The translations under genes and the position numbers were made by a program. A stretch of DNA of 64,000 bases from Aquatica leii (lineage: Eukaryota > Arthropoda > Insecta > Coleoptera > Lampyridae), in contig CM069438.1 of assembly GCA_035610365.1 (NCBI GenBank), positions 49,968,837 through 50,032,836 on the forward strand, read 5' to 3'. Under the pieces are notes generated by a model. It was given only the letters and a program-made list of their open reading frames with translations. It searched no databases and was not told where the DNA came from. Shown piece after piece: positions 1-11,553 of the stretch. Within the stretch, counting starts at the first letter, position 1; every line of letters begins with the position of its first letter.

Positions 1-470
1 CGGTATCGAATTACAGCTTTCGGTGTCAAATTTCAACGCCCGGTATCGAATTACAGCTTCCGGTGTCAGATCCCAACGTCCGGGGACAAATTTCAACTTC
101 CGGTATCGAATTACCGTTTTCGGTGTCAAATTTCAACGCCCGGTATCGAATTACAACTTCCGGTGTCAGATTTCAACTTCCGATGTCAAATTTCAACTTC
201 CGGTATCGAATTACAACTTCCGGTGTCAGATTTAAACTTCCTGTGTCAATTTTTAACTTTCGGTATCGAATTGCAGCTTCCGGTGTCAGATTTCAACTTT
301 TGGTGTCAGATTTCAACTTTCGGTGTCAAATTTCAACTTTTGTTATCGAATTACAGCTTCCGGTGTCGAATTACAACTTCCAATGTCAGATTTCAACTTC
401 CGGTGTCAGATTACAATTTCCGGTGTCGAATTACAACTGCCGGTGTCAAATTTTAACTGGCGGTTTCAAA
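1..470. repeat. 20-bp minisatellite array
   Basis: About 23 head-to-tail copies of a 20-bp unit run from the first base. Units alternate between CGGTATCGAATTACAGCTTC-like and CGGTGTCAAATTTCAACTTC-like versions, all with the CGGT start and a TTC end. The period is exactly 20, so all three frames stay open by chance and the translated ORFs here are not genes. The left edge lies outside the window. Inverted copies of the same unit occur at 913-1001. Confidence 0.95.
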
Positions 471-587
471 TTTCATTGCTGTGCATTGTTAGCAATTTTT
501 TTTCGAGTTCATTAGCTATGATAAATCAACAAATTTTCTATAATGAACTTACGGTGTCTACTTTGTTTCCGCTTAAGTTCAATCATC

Positions 588-765
588 TGCAAACTTGCAA
601 ACAGTTTGGCAAACCGCTTTGCAAACCGCATTGCAAGCCGGTCGCTTTACAAACCGCTTTGCAAACCGACCATGTTGCAAACCGACCACTTTGCAAACCG
701 ACCACTTTGCAAACCGCTTTGCAAAGCGACGGCTTTGCAGACCGCTTTGCAAACCGACAAGCACA
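588..765. repeat. TTGCAAACCG-type short tandem repeats
   Basis: Irregular array of CTTTGCAAACCG and GCAAACCGACCA variants, with periods of about 10 to 17 bp. It lies between the 20-bp array and its inverted copy, so it may be the interior of the same element. The open frames through it come from the repeat and are not counted as genes. Confidence 0.9.
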
Positions 766-912
766 TTGGTTCGAAAGTTGTAATTTGAAACCGGAATATT
801 AAAAGTCAACACCGGTTTGTTGAAGCGGCAAACGGATTAGGAAACTGATTTATTAAACTTAGCACTGGCAATAAAAAAATTAAAAAAGAAAAAACGATAA
901 CTGATTTTTAAG

Positions 913-1001
913 CCGATACCGGAAGTTGAAATTTGACACCGGAAGTTGAAATCTGACACCGAAAGCTGTAATTCGATACCGGAAGTTGAAATTTGACACA
1001 C
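913..1001. repeat. Inverted copies of the 20-bp unit
   Basis: Four units read as the reverse complement of the 1-470 array (GATACCGGAAGTTGAAATTT and variants). With 1-470 they form a long inverted repeat around about 440 bp, the layout of Foldback-type elements whose terminal repeats are built from short tandem units. Confidence 0.9.
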
Positions 1002-1164
1002 GTCTGAAAATTACGAGCGCACACGAAGACAGCCGGAGAAATTCCGATCTCAACTGAACTTACACGAAATTCAAATTTTTAAAAAAACGCGGGAAAATTT
1101 GCGCTAGAACCGGCATCATATAACTACTGACAACTTACATAGATGTGGAAGAATCTATGTAAAA

Positions 1165-2080
1165 CTACCAATCAGGAGAGATAATAGTAGGAAAAATAAA
1201 GGTATGGACAACAACATATGCGGATGACGTAGTAATGGTGGTCAAAGAGGGAAAAGGTATGAAGAAAATGATTAAAACACTGGAGAGATACTTGAAAAGA
1301 AAAGATTTGAAAATTAACGTCGAAAAGACAAAGGTAGTGGCATTTAAGAAAAGAGGAGGAAAAAGTATAAAAGAAGAATTTCAAAGTGAAAAAATATAGG
1401 AGTGGAGAAAAGGTTCACATATTTGGAATATAAGATAAGGCAGGATAACGGGGAGTGAGCACACGTAAGAATTAGGGTAGCCAAGGCCAACAAAATAATG
1501 AGACAAGATTGTAACTTAGGAGAAAGAACATTTGAAATTTGGAAAAAAAAATTGTAAAAAGTATAATAGTGTACGGAGCGGAGATACGAGGATAGAAAGA
1601 GCAAGCGCAGCTAGAAACAATTGTAGAAAAGTACTGAAAATAAGTACGAGGGCTTGATAGAAAAACTCCGGGTTACATAATAACAGAGGAAGTAGAAACG
1701 GAAAAAATACGAGAGGACGCAGGGAAACTAGCGGTGAAATACAAAGAACAGATGAAAGAAAGAACAGAATGCAAAATGTTGGAAATTGGTACAAGTCAGG
1801 AAAATAAATTACGAGCAAAATGATAGAAAAGCATACTACGAGAAAACAGGATATGCAAGAGACGAGATGGAAAAGCTCAGAGCAGAAAGGAACAATATAA
1901 CAGAAACCTTAGTAAACAGAGAGAAAGACGTACAACAATAAAAAAGGAGAGCGAAGATAAGACGGTCCAGATACAATGAGCACTACAACAAAATAAATAA
2001 AGCTCAGTATCGGAAGAAAAAGATAAAGGGATGAAAAAAAGGAAATGATAGCAAGATTCAGAAGTAGAAATGATTTGTGG
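1165..2080 (+). pseudogene. LINE copy 3: 3' half of reverse transcriptase
   Basis: Decayed fragment of the same lysine/glutamate-rich non-LTR family as 6677-10432 and 35191-40066. In frame from about 1168 it has the RT active-site box (TYADDVVMVV), followed by the thumb-side text KTLERYLKRKDLKINVEKTK. After about 1395 frames shift repeatedly, but connection-region words shared with the other copies (KYKEQMKERTECKML) are readable, and homology stops near RFRSRND at about 2070. The N-terminal RT, endonuclease and 3' tail are missing. Many stops show it cannot make protein. Confidence 0.8.
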
Positions 2081-2519
2081 CGTATGTTTTTGGAAAGCTA
2101 CCAATTTTGTTTCTTTTTATTGTAATTGCTGGTACATTTACCATCTCTTTTAAATGGCAGGGTGTAGGCTTTACCACAGCACACACTTGGCGGGAATATT
2201 TTTTGCTTTCTTGCATTCAGCGGTTTTGCGTTTTTCTCTACATTTAAGGCATAAAAAGAGCTTAATGCAGTAACTTGCTATGTCCATATGGTTCTACAAC
2301 GATTTGTTGGTAATTTAGATATTTTATTTCAAACACGAACATAGACAGGATTTTTTGTAACTGTGTTTGGTGTTGGTAATACACTAAGTAACCGTGTTTT
2401 TGTTTGGTTACAGATTTCTAATTACTATTCGATACGCTCTTTGTTCTTTTAGCGACTATGTGTGATTTTATAAGAATTGGAAGTATCTGTATATTTTAAT
2501 TCTATTATTTGAGTCGGCT
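2081..2519. other. No gene seen
   Basis: AT-rich spacer between LINE copy 3 and a solo LTR. I see no coding signal, repeat or structural RNA here. Confidence 0.6.
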
Positions 2520-3840
2520 TGTTACAAGCTTTATGTCATACGAACCTTGCACGGCCAACTCACACAGTCGCAGATAGGGGAGGTTCACAGGAAATATGCT
2601 TAAGGGCGCCAGATCTGATCCAAGATAACACTTCTGTCTCGATCACGACAGACGGTCCAAACTTGTAACTAAATTTGAGGTTCGTAATCCTTATTACTCT
2701 GATGTTCGAGTAACCAAAATTAGTTAATAGATAACGAGAATTACAGGAGAAAGAAAAAACTAACAAGAGAGATTAACAAATATAACCATAACAAAAGTAT
2801 ATGAAATTTCTTCACTCATCCATGCTCGAATGATTTATAAGTATAATTAACAAATATAACAACGTTAATTTAGTAGCGTAGCAAATTGACAGCTATACAT
2901 TAAATTCTCAACCCATAAATACTAGAAGAACTAACAATTATCGTTAACAAGTGTAGAAAAATTTGACGTCGCAACACATAAGATTTACAAGATTATATCG
3001 AAGTTTCAGTGCATGAATGCCCGCAGTATCGGAAACACACAATACACATTTAAGTTAGGTCGAAACGAACAGCACAGAAAATCTCGTAGTAAATATGTTT
3101 TTCACACACAGCATGCGATACAGTTAAATTAATGATTAAAGTTACCTTATTGGTACATAAGCAATAAACGTAATTACGGTCATTCATATTAATAAAAATT
3201 CTGTGAGTAACTTTCGTGACAACGATATAAAAATTAAGCAAATAAACTCACCCGAGTTCCAGCGTCCACTTACGCAAAGAAAACGTTTTCCCCGCCAGCG
3301 GCCTGTAATAAATCTTTAAAAGCAAATCGTGTCACACACTAACTCACGAAGAATAGGAAGCTACAAAATTAGTATTAATAACTCATGAAATATTATATAA
3401 AAACCCGTTGAATCGGATACTGTAGGTAGCAATTTAGAACAGGTAACGGATAACCCAATCGACTTCTATTCCCAAGTCAACATCTCCGACGCATTGTTCG
3501 ACGAGAGCTCGAGGTTATTTAAGTAGCAGGCCCTCACAACAGCTTATATGCTCGGTAGCGATATTCATTAATGGTACTTATGCATCCTTATTACTGCTTG
3601 AAACACACCATGGACTGGCAACGTGGTGGAAACCGGCCTGTGCCGAAAGAATCGTAATGTTCTTAAAAATTTAAGAATCAATTCGAAATCCTCGGCACCG
3701 GCCCGTTACTGTAGTTGACCGCTTCACGATTTTGTCGTAAAATGACAGTCACGAGAAAAGATCGGTAGAGGGCGTCAAAACCGGAATCTAATTTTAATTC
3801 ATATACAGGGTCTTCCGTAATGAAAATTTCGTACGTAACA
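2520..3840. mobile_element. Solo LTR, family R, copy 1
   Basis: About 1.32 kb starting TGTTACAAGCTT and ending GTACGTAACA, so the termini are TG...CA with matching TGTTAC/GTAACA inverted ends. The flanks carry the 4-bp duplication GGCT (2516-2519 and 3841-3844). It aligns over its length with 11554-12853, 17271-18551 and 61512-62590. Landmarks are TACGAACCTTGCACGGCCAA near the left end and GGGCGTCAAAACCGGAATCT near the right. No internal retroelement genes are attached, so it is a recombination remnant. The parent element is not in the window and its clade is unknown. Confidence 0.9.
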
Positions 3841-6662
3841 GGCTGTAGCCAACTTTTTCTTTAACAAGTCTTGTTGATCACATTCACGAACACCACGGCT
3901 AGGTTCATGGTCGGCGAGTAGGCGTGAATGACTAAAATATCACAAAGGAAAAAACTCGAGCACCGCGCCTTTAAGTCACTAGTAGAATAGATATAAACGT
4001 ACACAAACACTAGAGGTTGGTCATCTGATGGCTACACCAGTATTTCACAACTAGAATATTTTCTATTGTAACGCATAGAAGAATGATTAATTTAGTAAAA
4101 AAAAACATTGAAGGCTTTAAACATAGAATCACATCACCCAGTCATAGGTTGTAGAATAATCGATCGTTACCAATCATGCAGTAGTCAGACTATAGTGTAA
4201 TCGTGCCCACTCGCAATAACCGCACTACTCTTACATAATAAATAATTTTTTTAAAACTTTTCTAAGCCTTAGGCGAGTAAATGGATGAATTCTCTCTTAG
4301 TATTTTGACGTCAGGTGCCACTTTAGCAACAGGAACTTTGTCACTATAGCGGTTCTTGATCACGTCGGGTTCTGAGTCACGTTGGGTTTTTGATCACTAC
4401 TCAAGCGTAATGTGTTTCACTATGTATCTATCTACTATAAATAATTTACGTTAAACTATTTATAGTAAAATTGCAATATGTCAGCTGGTCAGAATTAAAA
4501 AAAAAATACGAAATTAGGTCTCTACCGCATTGCACCGTTCTTTCTCTAAGGCATTGGTTACGTTATGTTCTGGATAGTGTTTTCCAGATGATCAAATCTG
4601 TATTTTGTGGGTGATTTAGGTTTTCTTAAGTTGATTGTTTATTTTGAAATAAAGTGGTGGGTATTGTAGCATTCCGGTCGAGACGTAGACATATTTAAAG
4701 CATTGTTTTGCACATAAGCAGTTACAGACGTAGCACTTTCATTTGCTGCTTACGTATTTTTTGTAAATCGAATACTTTTTGTGAAATATACAGAATATGT
4801 TTGCCTAAAATGTGCTTTAATATATTAATGAGTTTACCTGTATATAACATGATTTTAAATATTTGCTAAACCAAAACGATTGGGGACAAGTTGAATTTCC
4901 CGCTATCTAAAAATTTTGTTAAGTTGGCAAAACTTTTTAATTATAATTTAAAAGTCAGTAGTCATTAGTGTCAAACAAAAGTGACAACCTGGCATTTATT
5001 AATTTATTTATTTACACTACTGCCAACTTAAGATAACAAGTCTTTTGTAGCGGAAAATTTAATTTGACCCCAATTTTTTGTCTTGTTCCATATATTAATT
5101 TTTGAAACGTGTTATATATATATTTTATAAACTTCTAAAACAGAAACGATGGCAACTTCTTAGATTTTCAACTACATTATTAGAATACGAAAAACGCAAA
5201 TCAAAAATGGTTAAATTTTAATTTTTAAATTAGCATTTATCTTAAAATAATTTAAATTAATATTTATCATTTTATTTAAACTAAATAAATAAATGTTTAT
5301 TACAACAAAATACGTTTATAAATGCAAACATATAATATTACGACTAAAACCACAAACACATTTTATACAAAAACAACAACATTAATGAGAGATTATAACA
5401 TTTTCAAAATACAATATCACAACACACGAAAAATATGCAACGGAGATGAAAAAGTGGAGAGAAAACAGGGCGAAAGGATAAGTTTCCACGCCTTGGGTAG
5501 AAAAATAAGCCAACGTAACCATATTGTATCGTATACGTAAACTTTACAATTTTATTGCAAAGATTAGGTAACGCCAGAAATTTGCATAATTAAAGTTGCA
5601 GTATTTTACAAAAAGAAGTAAACATTTTTTAAAATTGATTTACAATCACCGTCCTAGTTTGAGTAATACTTCTATCGTGAATGCATTATAAATTCTTAAA
5701 ATAATGTAGTAAAGTACCACTTACTTTTAACCTATTGCAATAGCGCGATGTCAATAATTGAGTTTTAAAAACGCGGCGTGGCCGGTGAAATTTCACTTTT
5801 GTAATTACGTTTTTATGGTATTAAGAAAAACGTGTGAAAAATAATATTTATTTTTATTACTACAGGTTTATTACTGTGGTTAAAGTATTTGTGTCTAAAT
5901 TATAAATCCTTGTGTTTTATTTAACTTTGTGTTCTTTAACACTTTTACAGTAGTCGCTTGATTTTTTGTACTCAGCTTAAATGTCGTTTAAGTTTTTTTT
6001 TTGAATTGGTATTGCTGGGTACTTTAAAAAACTCTTTCTGGAAGGATAATAATTGGTCCTTCTAGCCGGACGCTGTCAGCAGCACAATGACATCTTCAAT
6101 AGACACGAGGAATATTTTCCTGGCGTCTACTTGTACAATGTGGTTGACAAGCATTTGTAATATTCCTTTGTAATATTCCTTCACTTCTCAAATGTGTCTT
6201 TTCTACTGTTTTTGTCTACGTTTTATAGATGGTGCACCATCTAAGAAATGTGTAATTTAACATTACGCTATGCAATCGCATTTAACACTTTCGGGCTTAC
6301 GAACAGCTGGCAAACTGTTACGAGAATTTATACGTAACTTGAATGGCGGCTATCTCAATACAACTTGGCGAGAGGATCGCAGGTTTCGGTGTGCTAATTA
6401 TAAAGTAATTTTAAAAGACGTTAAAACAATTGGAAATTATTAATGACAGATACTCTATCCAACACTAAAGGAGAACAAATGACAAAACACAACACATCAA
6501 ATATTTATTTTAACGAAAAAAGAGAAGTACAAAAAAGCGATGTAGAATTACATACATAGATGCTATCAATTAATAGTTGGTAATGATAAAATATAAAAAT
6601 TAAATTGCGTCGCAAAATGACAATGCATTCTTACCCTGATGAATTTTTCAAAACAAACGCAT
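3841..6662. other. AT-rich spacer, no gene recognised
   Basis: About 2.8 kb of AT-rich DNA with scattered short ORFs. A 72-codon ORF at 5322-5540 has no recognisable domain and biased composition, and I do not support it as a gene. No TE hallmarks were identified. Confidence 0.6.
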
Positions 6663-6676
6663 TATAAACCATCATT
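6663..6676. repeat. Target-site duplication of LINE copy 1, left
   Basis: TATAAACCATCATT, repeated exactly at 10433-10446 on the other side of the element. It fixes both element boundaries. Confidence 0.9.
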
Positions 6677-6681
6677 TAGCA

Positions 6682-7068
6682 GTGATGCTGGAAGAAAAAT
6701 TAAATGTAAAAGTAGAGGTGAAAAAAGTGACAGTAATAAACAAAGAGAAGAAAAATGAGATGGTGGTGGCGGAAATCGGAGGATGGGAGGAAAAACAGAA
6801 GGTAATGGAGGAGAAGAAGAAATTAAAGAATACAAGAATATATATAAGTCACGATTTAACATGGGAGGAAAGAAGAATGCAAAGAGAAATAATGAACATA
6901 GCGATGGAAAGAAGAGCGGAAGGAAAAAGAGTATGGGTAGGGTACAGAAAGATGGAGATAGACGGAGACAGATACATATGGAACGACAAGGATAGGGGAC
7001 TGTGCAGAGAAAGAGAAGAGAAAGTGGGGAACCAAAAGGCAAAAACTAAAGGGCAAAGGGGGTGGTAA
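6682..7068 (+). pseudogene. LINE copy 1: C-terminal part of ORF1-like domain
   Basis: Open for 128 codons. It matches the ORF1 end of copy 2 (35920-36260): a Lys/Glu-rich stretch, then NTRIYISHDLTWEERRMQRE, equivalent to copy 2 GTSIYLDDDMTRREIEIQKK. This resembles the RRM plus C-terminal region of L1-type ORF1 RNA-binding proteins. The N-terminal coiled coil is lost by 5' truncation. ORF1 seems to run into the endonuclease in the parent element, but here the frame closes at 7066-7068. Confidence 0.65.
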
Positions 7069-7183
7069 AGGAGGGAAAGTTGACGAAACGGCAAAGAAAA
7101 GGAATAATGAAAGATGGAAATGGAAAAGAAAAAGAAGGGAGAAAAAAAGAAAGTAAGGAAGAAGCACGGGGGGAGGTGAGTGA

Positions 7184-8105
7184 GCTGAGAGTATTGTTTT
7201 GGAACGTAGCAGGAATATAAAACAAGGAACATGATTTCTGGAAGAACATCAAGGAACAGGATGTAGTGGGATTACAGGAAACATGGATGGAAGAAAAAGA
7301 ATGGGAGTGGTGGGAAAAAGAGTTGCCGGAGGAATTTGAGTGGGTGGTGCAACATGCAGAAAGAGAAAAGAAAAAAGGGAGAGCAAAGGGGGGTATAATA
7401 ACGGGAATAAGAAAAAAATGGTTGAACAAGGAAAAGAAAGAGAAAGTGCAACAGAGAAGGGGAGTTGTAGAAAGGAACATGCATTGGGGAAAAACAAAAA
7501 TAAAAGTAGTGACGGTTTATAGCAGTAGAATGAAAGAGGCAAGGAAAAACATAGAAGAGATGATAGAAGAGAGGGAAGAGGGAATGATAATAGTAGGAGG
7601 GGACTTCAACGCAAGAATAGGGGAAGAGGGGGGAATACAAGAAAGAAAAGGGACGGGAAAGAGACAAACAAAGGACAAGGTGATAAATAAAGAGGGAGAG
7701 GAACTGCTGGAATTGTGCAACGAAAAAGGGTGGGAAATAATGAACGGGACCAGAGAAGAAGATGGAAAGGGGGAATTTACGTACATAGGAGGAAGGGGAA
7801 AATCAATAATAGATTTTGTAATGACAACTGAAGAGGCCGCAGAAAAGGTAAAGACATTTAAGGTGGGAGAAAGGGTAGAGTCAGACCATCAACCACTGGA
7901 ATTGACAATGGCAGGAAGGGAAAGAGAAGAGAGAGAGGAAGAGGAGAAGTACATAACTAAAACAAAGTGGACAGAAGAGAGTATAAAAAGATATAAAGAG
8001 AGAATGGGGAAAACGGTATGGATAGGGAAGGAATTACAAGAAAGTGTAGAGGAAATGAGAGAGATGATGGAGAAAGCAACAGAGAGAGTCAGATTTAGAA
8101 GATAG
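7184..8105 (+). pseudogene. LINE copy 1: endonuclease domain
   Basis: Begins LRVLFWNVAGI, the strand with the metal-binding Asn of APE-like endonucleases, followed by one stop codon. The frame is then open from 7266 for 279 codons. Visible motifs are LQETWMEE (catalytic Glu), IIVGGDFNARIG (catalytic Asp/Asn) and ESDHQPL (catalytic Asp/His), the complete set for this nuclease, which nicks the target site. The single early stop and the stop at 8103-8105 separate it from neighbouring domains. The domain is certain; whether it is ever made is doubtful. Confidence 0.88.
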
Positions 8106-9345
8106 AAGGGGGAGAAAACTGGATGGAAGAAATGGTGGGATAAGGAATGCAACGAAGCAAAGAAAAATGCAAGAAGAGCATTAAGACAGTGGAAAAAAAG
8201 GGAAGAAAGAAAAAAAGAATACAAAGAAGCAGTAAAAATATACAAAAAAACATGCGACAGAAAGAAGAAGGAAAACAAAAAGAAACAAGAGGAGCAGATT
8301 AAAGGAATAAAAACGGAAGAAGATGTATAGAAGTACCTAAAGAAGCAGAGGAAAAAAAACAAGACGACAAAGGAAATAAAAATGAAAGAATGGGAGACAT
8401 ATTTTCGGAACCTGATGGGAGGGGAAGAACAAAAGCAGGAAAAAGAAAAAATGAAAGACGCGGTAGTAAGTCAAGAAGAAGGAGATAGGGATAGAATAAG
8501 GGAGGAAGAAGTAATAGAGGCGATAAAGAATATAAAAAAAGGAAAGGCGACAGGAGAAGACGGGACACAAGGAGAAGAGTGGATATACGGGGGAGAAAAT
8601 GTAGCAAAAAGGATGACGGAAATAATAAATAAAATATGGAAAGGGGAAGGATTCCCAGAGAGATGGAGAGAGGGGATAATATGCCCAATACATAAAAAAG
8701 GCGAAAAAATTAAAGTCGAGAATTATAGAGGGGTAACATTATTGAGCTCGGCATACAAATTTTACGCGACAATACTGCAAGAAAGATTACAGAAGGAAAT
8801 AGAGGAAAAAAGTTTGGTACCAGACGGACAAGCGGGATTCAGAAAAGGAAGAAGGGCGATAGACAACATATATATAATGAAACACTTAGCAAATAAAGAA
8901 CTAGAAAAAAAAGAGGGAAAATGGTAGCACTATTCGTAGACCTAAAAGCTGCTTTTGACAAAGTGAATAGAGAAAAGCTGTGGGAATATATGAAAAGAAA
9001 AAAAATCAATGACAGATTAATACAAAGAATAGAGGAAATATACGAAGAAATGAGAAGCAGGGTTAAAGTGAATGAGGAAGAGAGTGAGAAATTCATAACA
9101 AAGAGAGGGTTGAGGCATGGATGTCTACTGAGCCCAAGCCTGTTCTCGTTATATACGGGGGATCTGGAAGAGACAATGAGAGGACAACAGACAGGAGGGA
9201 TAGTGGTAGGGAAAGCTAAGGTATGGTCGTTGGCGTATGCGGATGACATAGTGCTGGTGGCTAAGGAGGAAAAGGAAATGAAAGAGATGATGAAGACGCT
9301 AGAGAAATATATGAAAAAAAAGAAATGGAAGTAAACACGGAGAAA
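8106..9345 (+). pseudogene. LINE copy 1: reverse transcriptase
   Basis: RT in two overlapping frames (8382-8927 and 8921-9334). Seen in order: KKGKATGEDGTQGEEW (RT block 1-2), HKKGEKIKVENYRGVTLLS, DGQAGFRKGRRAIDNIY, LFVDLKAAFDKVNREKLW (first catalytic Asp), RGLRHGCLLSPSLFSLY, and AYADDIVLV (catalytic YADD). A one-base frame break near 8923 separates the RT fingers from the palm, and the region before 8382 is broken too. All catalytic residues remain, so the damage is recent. Confidence 0.9.
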
Positions 9346-10330
9346 ACAAAGATAATGATATTTAGAAAAGGAGGGGGAAAAGAAAAAGAGAGGAGTGGAG
9401 ATGGAGTGATGAGAAAGTGCAACAAGTGAAGGAATTTACATACCTGGGCTACAGGATGAAACAGGATAATAAAGAGGGAGAACACATAAAGGAAAGGGTG
9501 AAGAAAGGAAACAGGCTAATAACACAAGTCTGGGGTGTGGGGGAAAGAGTATTCAAGATGGATATAAAAAGAAAATTGCTGTTCAAAAATTAATAAAGGG
9601 GTGGTAATGTATGGAGTGGAAATATGGGGCTGGAAGGAGTGGAGGGAGGTAGAGGGGCTACAGGAAAAATACTGGAGATGGGTGTTAGGATTGGACAGGG
9701 ATACACTGGGGTATATTGTGAGAGAGGAGGTTCAGATAGAAAAAATAAGGATTGAGACAGGAAAAAGAGCAATAAAATACGAGGAAGAAATGAGGGAGAG
9801 AACAAATTGCAAAATTCTGCAAGAATGTTGGAAAGAGATAAAGGGAGGGAAAGTGAAGTACGGGCAGGAGGGCAGAGAAGAGTATTACAAAAGAAACGGG
9901 TACAAGAGTGAAGAAGTGGAGAGATTAAGAGAAGAGGGGTAGGGACAAGAGAAGAAATAATAAGGAGAGATAGAGACATCGAAAAACAAGAAAGATGAAC
10001 AAAGATAAAAGAGAGCAGATATAATAGGAATTATAAAGATATCAAGGGTGAAGGGATGCCGGAATATTTAAAAGACAGTGAGACAAAAAGCAACAAAAGG
10101 AAAAAAATGGTGGCAAGGTTCAGATGTGGCAACGAGGAGCTAGGGAACAAATATTGGAGAGAAGAACCAGAAAAGTTGTGCAGGCTATGTGGAGAAGAAA
10201 GGGAAGACATTAACCACATGAAAAGAGATGCAGGGAATTAAGAGAAGAGGGTATGAACATAGTGGATATCTTAGATGAAAACGGAAAAGGAGCGGAATGG
10301 ATGGAGGAAGTATGGATCAGGAGGAAAAAG
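9346..10330 (+). pseudogene. LINE copy 1: RT thumb and CCHC C-terminus
   Basis: Frames shift several times. Readable pieces are YGVEIWGWKEWREVEGLQEK at 9610 onward and, near 10110-10235, RFRCGNEE followed by CRLCGEEREDINH. The last is a Cys-X2-Cys...His knuckle that is a common C-terminal nucleic-acid-binding motif in R1/I/Jockey-like and related LINEs. Copy 2 has the same domain at 39680-39815. Confidence 0.8.
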
Positions 10331-10446
10331 TTAAGGGGGGAGAAGGGATAAGAAAATGTAATATATATGTAATGTAATAACACGACCAAAATTTGTAAGC
10401 CAAATGGCAATGAATAAAGTTAAACTTATATATATAAACCATCATT

Positions 10447-11553
10447 CAATATTCTAAATCAAGCTGGAGGATTTAAAATATTCAATAATACATATACATC
10501 AACACAGTTTTTATAAACAAAAGAAAAACGTCATTCCATTTGACTTGTAACATATCGGCAAAAGGTCTTATGCTTTTCTATTTATCAGAACCCTAGGATC
10601 TTCAGCGACGAAAGAAAAAGCATGCGCTATACGCTTAAATCTACAGTAACTCAATCCGAATCGGACTCCAAAAGCTGGTCGAAGGAATAAACTGTTCTTT
10701 GTTTTGGTGAACTAGTAGTTACGCCTATTTGGTAATAAAAACGTGCTCATATCATGTATAATTCCTATTACTTCAACAATTCAGCTTTTGGACACAGTTT
10801 TGTATTCTCTCTCTATTACACTGAGAACAGTGTCACCAAAAAATCTAACTCATTTGTTGCAGTAAAATCAACCACATTTCATTTTGGCTTGAACTTTACA
10901 TCTTTATACTCATCGATTTTTACTTTCTCAATTTCCCACGTGGTTTCATGTGCAATAACATGTTTATTTTTATCGATTGTTGGAAGTACATTATCTTCAC
11001 TCTCAGAAGTATTTGATGAATTTTTTTAAGGGTTTTTTTAACATTTGTAGAGGTGAATGGATGTTGTACACTTTGTCCATCTATGGAGTTGACCCAGATC
11101 TGTTTACCAGGGCGAGTATTATATGCTGCAAAAAAGTAGAAATAAGTACTTACTTTTGACATTACTGGCTGGATCTGTTTCAATTTCTTTTGTCATGGTG
11201 ACATTTACCACTTTGAAGATGCAACCTGCAATGTCTGGCAAAATGTCAGTTTGTTTGGGTTCACGAACGACAATACGACAAAGGCACAAAGTTCTAATTC
11301 TTGTTTTGGTTTCTCAGGGAGAGAGTAGGACCAAGTTAAAATAGTTTTAGTGTTTAATTACGACTCGGTCTAAGCCGAAAGTCGCTTATAATCATAAAGG
11401 AAAAAGTGGGCGCCACTCTGTGCGTACATGTAGAATGATCAGTTCGAAGATACCAAGAGTACTGTCGAAGAAATTAAAGGAACAGCAAACAACTATCAAC
11501 AAGAGAACGTAACAAATTGGTTGTATATATATATTACAATCGTCAACAGAAGA
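10447..11553. other. Unassigned spacer with weak ORFs
   Basis: AT-rich. Two ORFs overlap on opposite strands (10754-11029 + and 10920-11183 -). The minus-strand one reads AAYNTRPGKQIWVNSIDGQ and continues as Lys-rich text, but I recognise no family. It could be a fragment of a TE polyprotein or chance. No splice signals or start context support a gene. Confidence 0.45.

Larger units (their letters stand above)
6677..10432 (+). mobile_element. LINE copy 1 (APE-type non-LTR), 5'-truncated
   Basis: Non-LTR retrotransposon fragment of about 3.76 kb on the + strand. Order: end of ORF1, apurinic-type endonuclease, RT, C-terminal CCHC knuckle, short 3' UTR ending in a TA-rich tail. It is flanked by a 14-bp TSD TATAAACCATCATT (6663-6676 and 10433-10446). 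It starts inside ORF1, a usual outcome of target-primed insertion. The coding strand is very purine-rich (Lys/Glu/Arg), so the opposite strand shows long false ORFs rich in Phe, Ser, Leu and Pro. Clade is uncertain. Confidence 0.92.

Noticed and set aside
1-470. CRISPR-like array
   Set aside because: There are no unique spacers; units are contiguous and degenerate, and the genome is eukaryotic.
23-802. Overlapping ORFs of 60-159 codons
   Set aside because: They arise from the 20-bp and CTTTGCAAACCG repeats, which lack stops in several frames.
6662-10410. Long minus-strand ORFs rich in Phe, Ser, Leu and Pro (also at 35273-39783)
   Set aside because: They are antisense to the purine-rich LINE coding strand, share no domain with any family, and appear only where the LINE protein is encoded.
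10920-11183. 87-codon minus ORF as a gene
   Set aside because: No family recognised, no splice or start context, and an overlapping ORF on the other strand.
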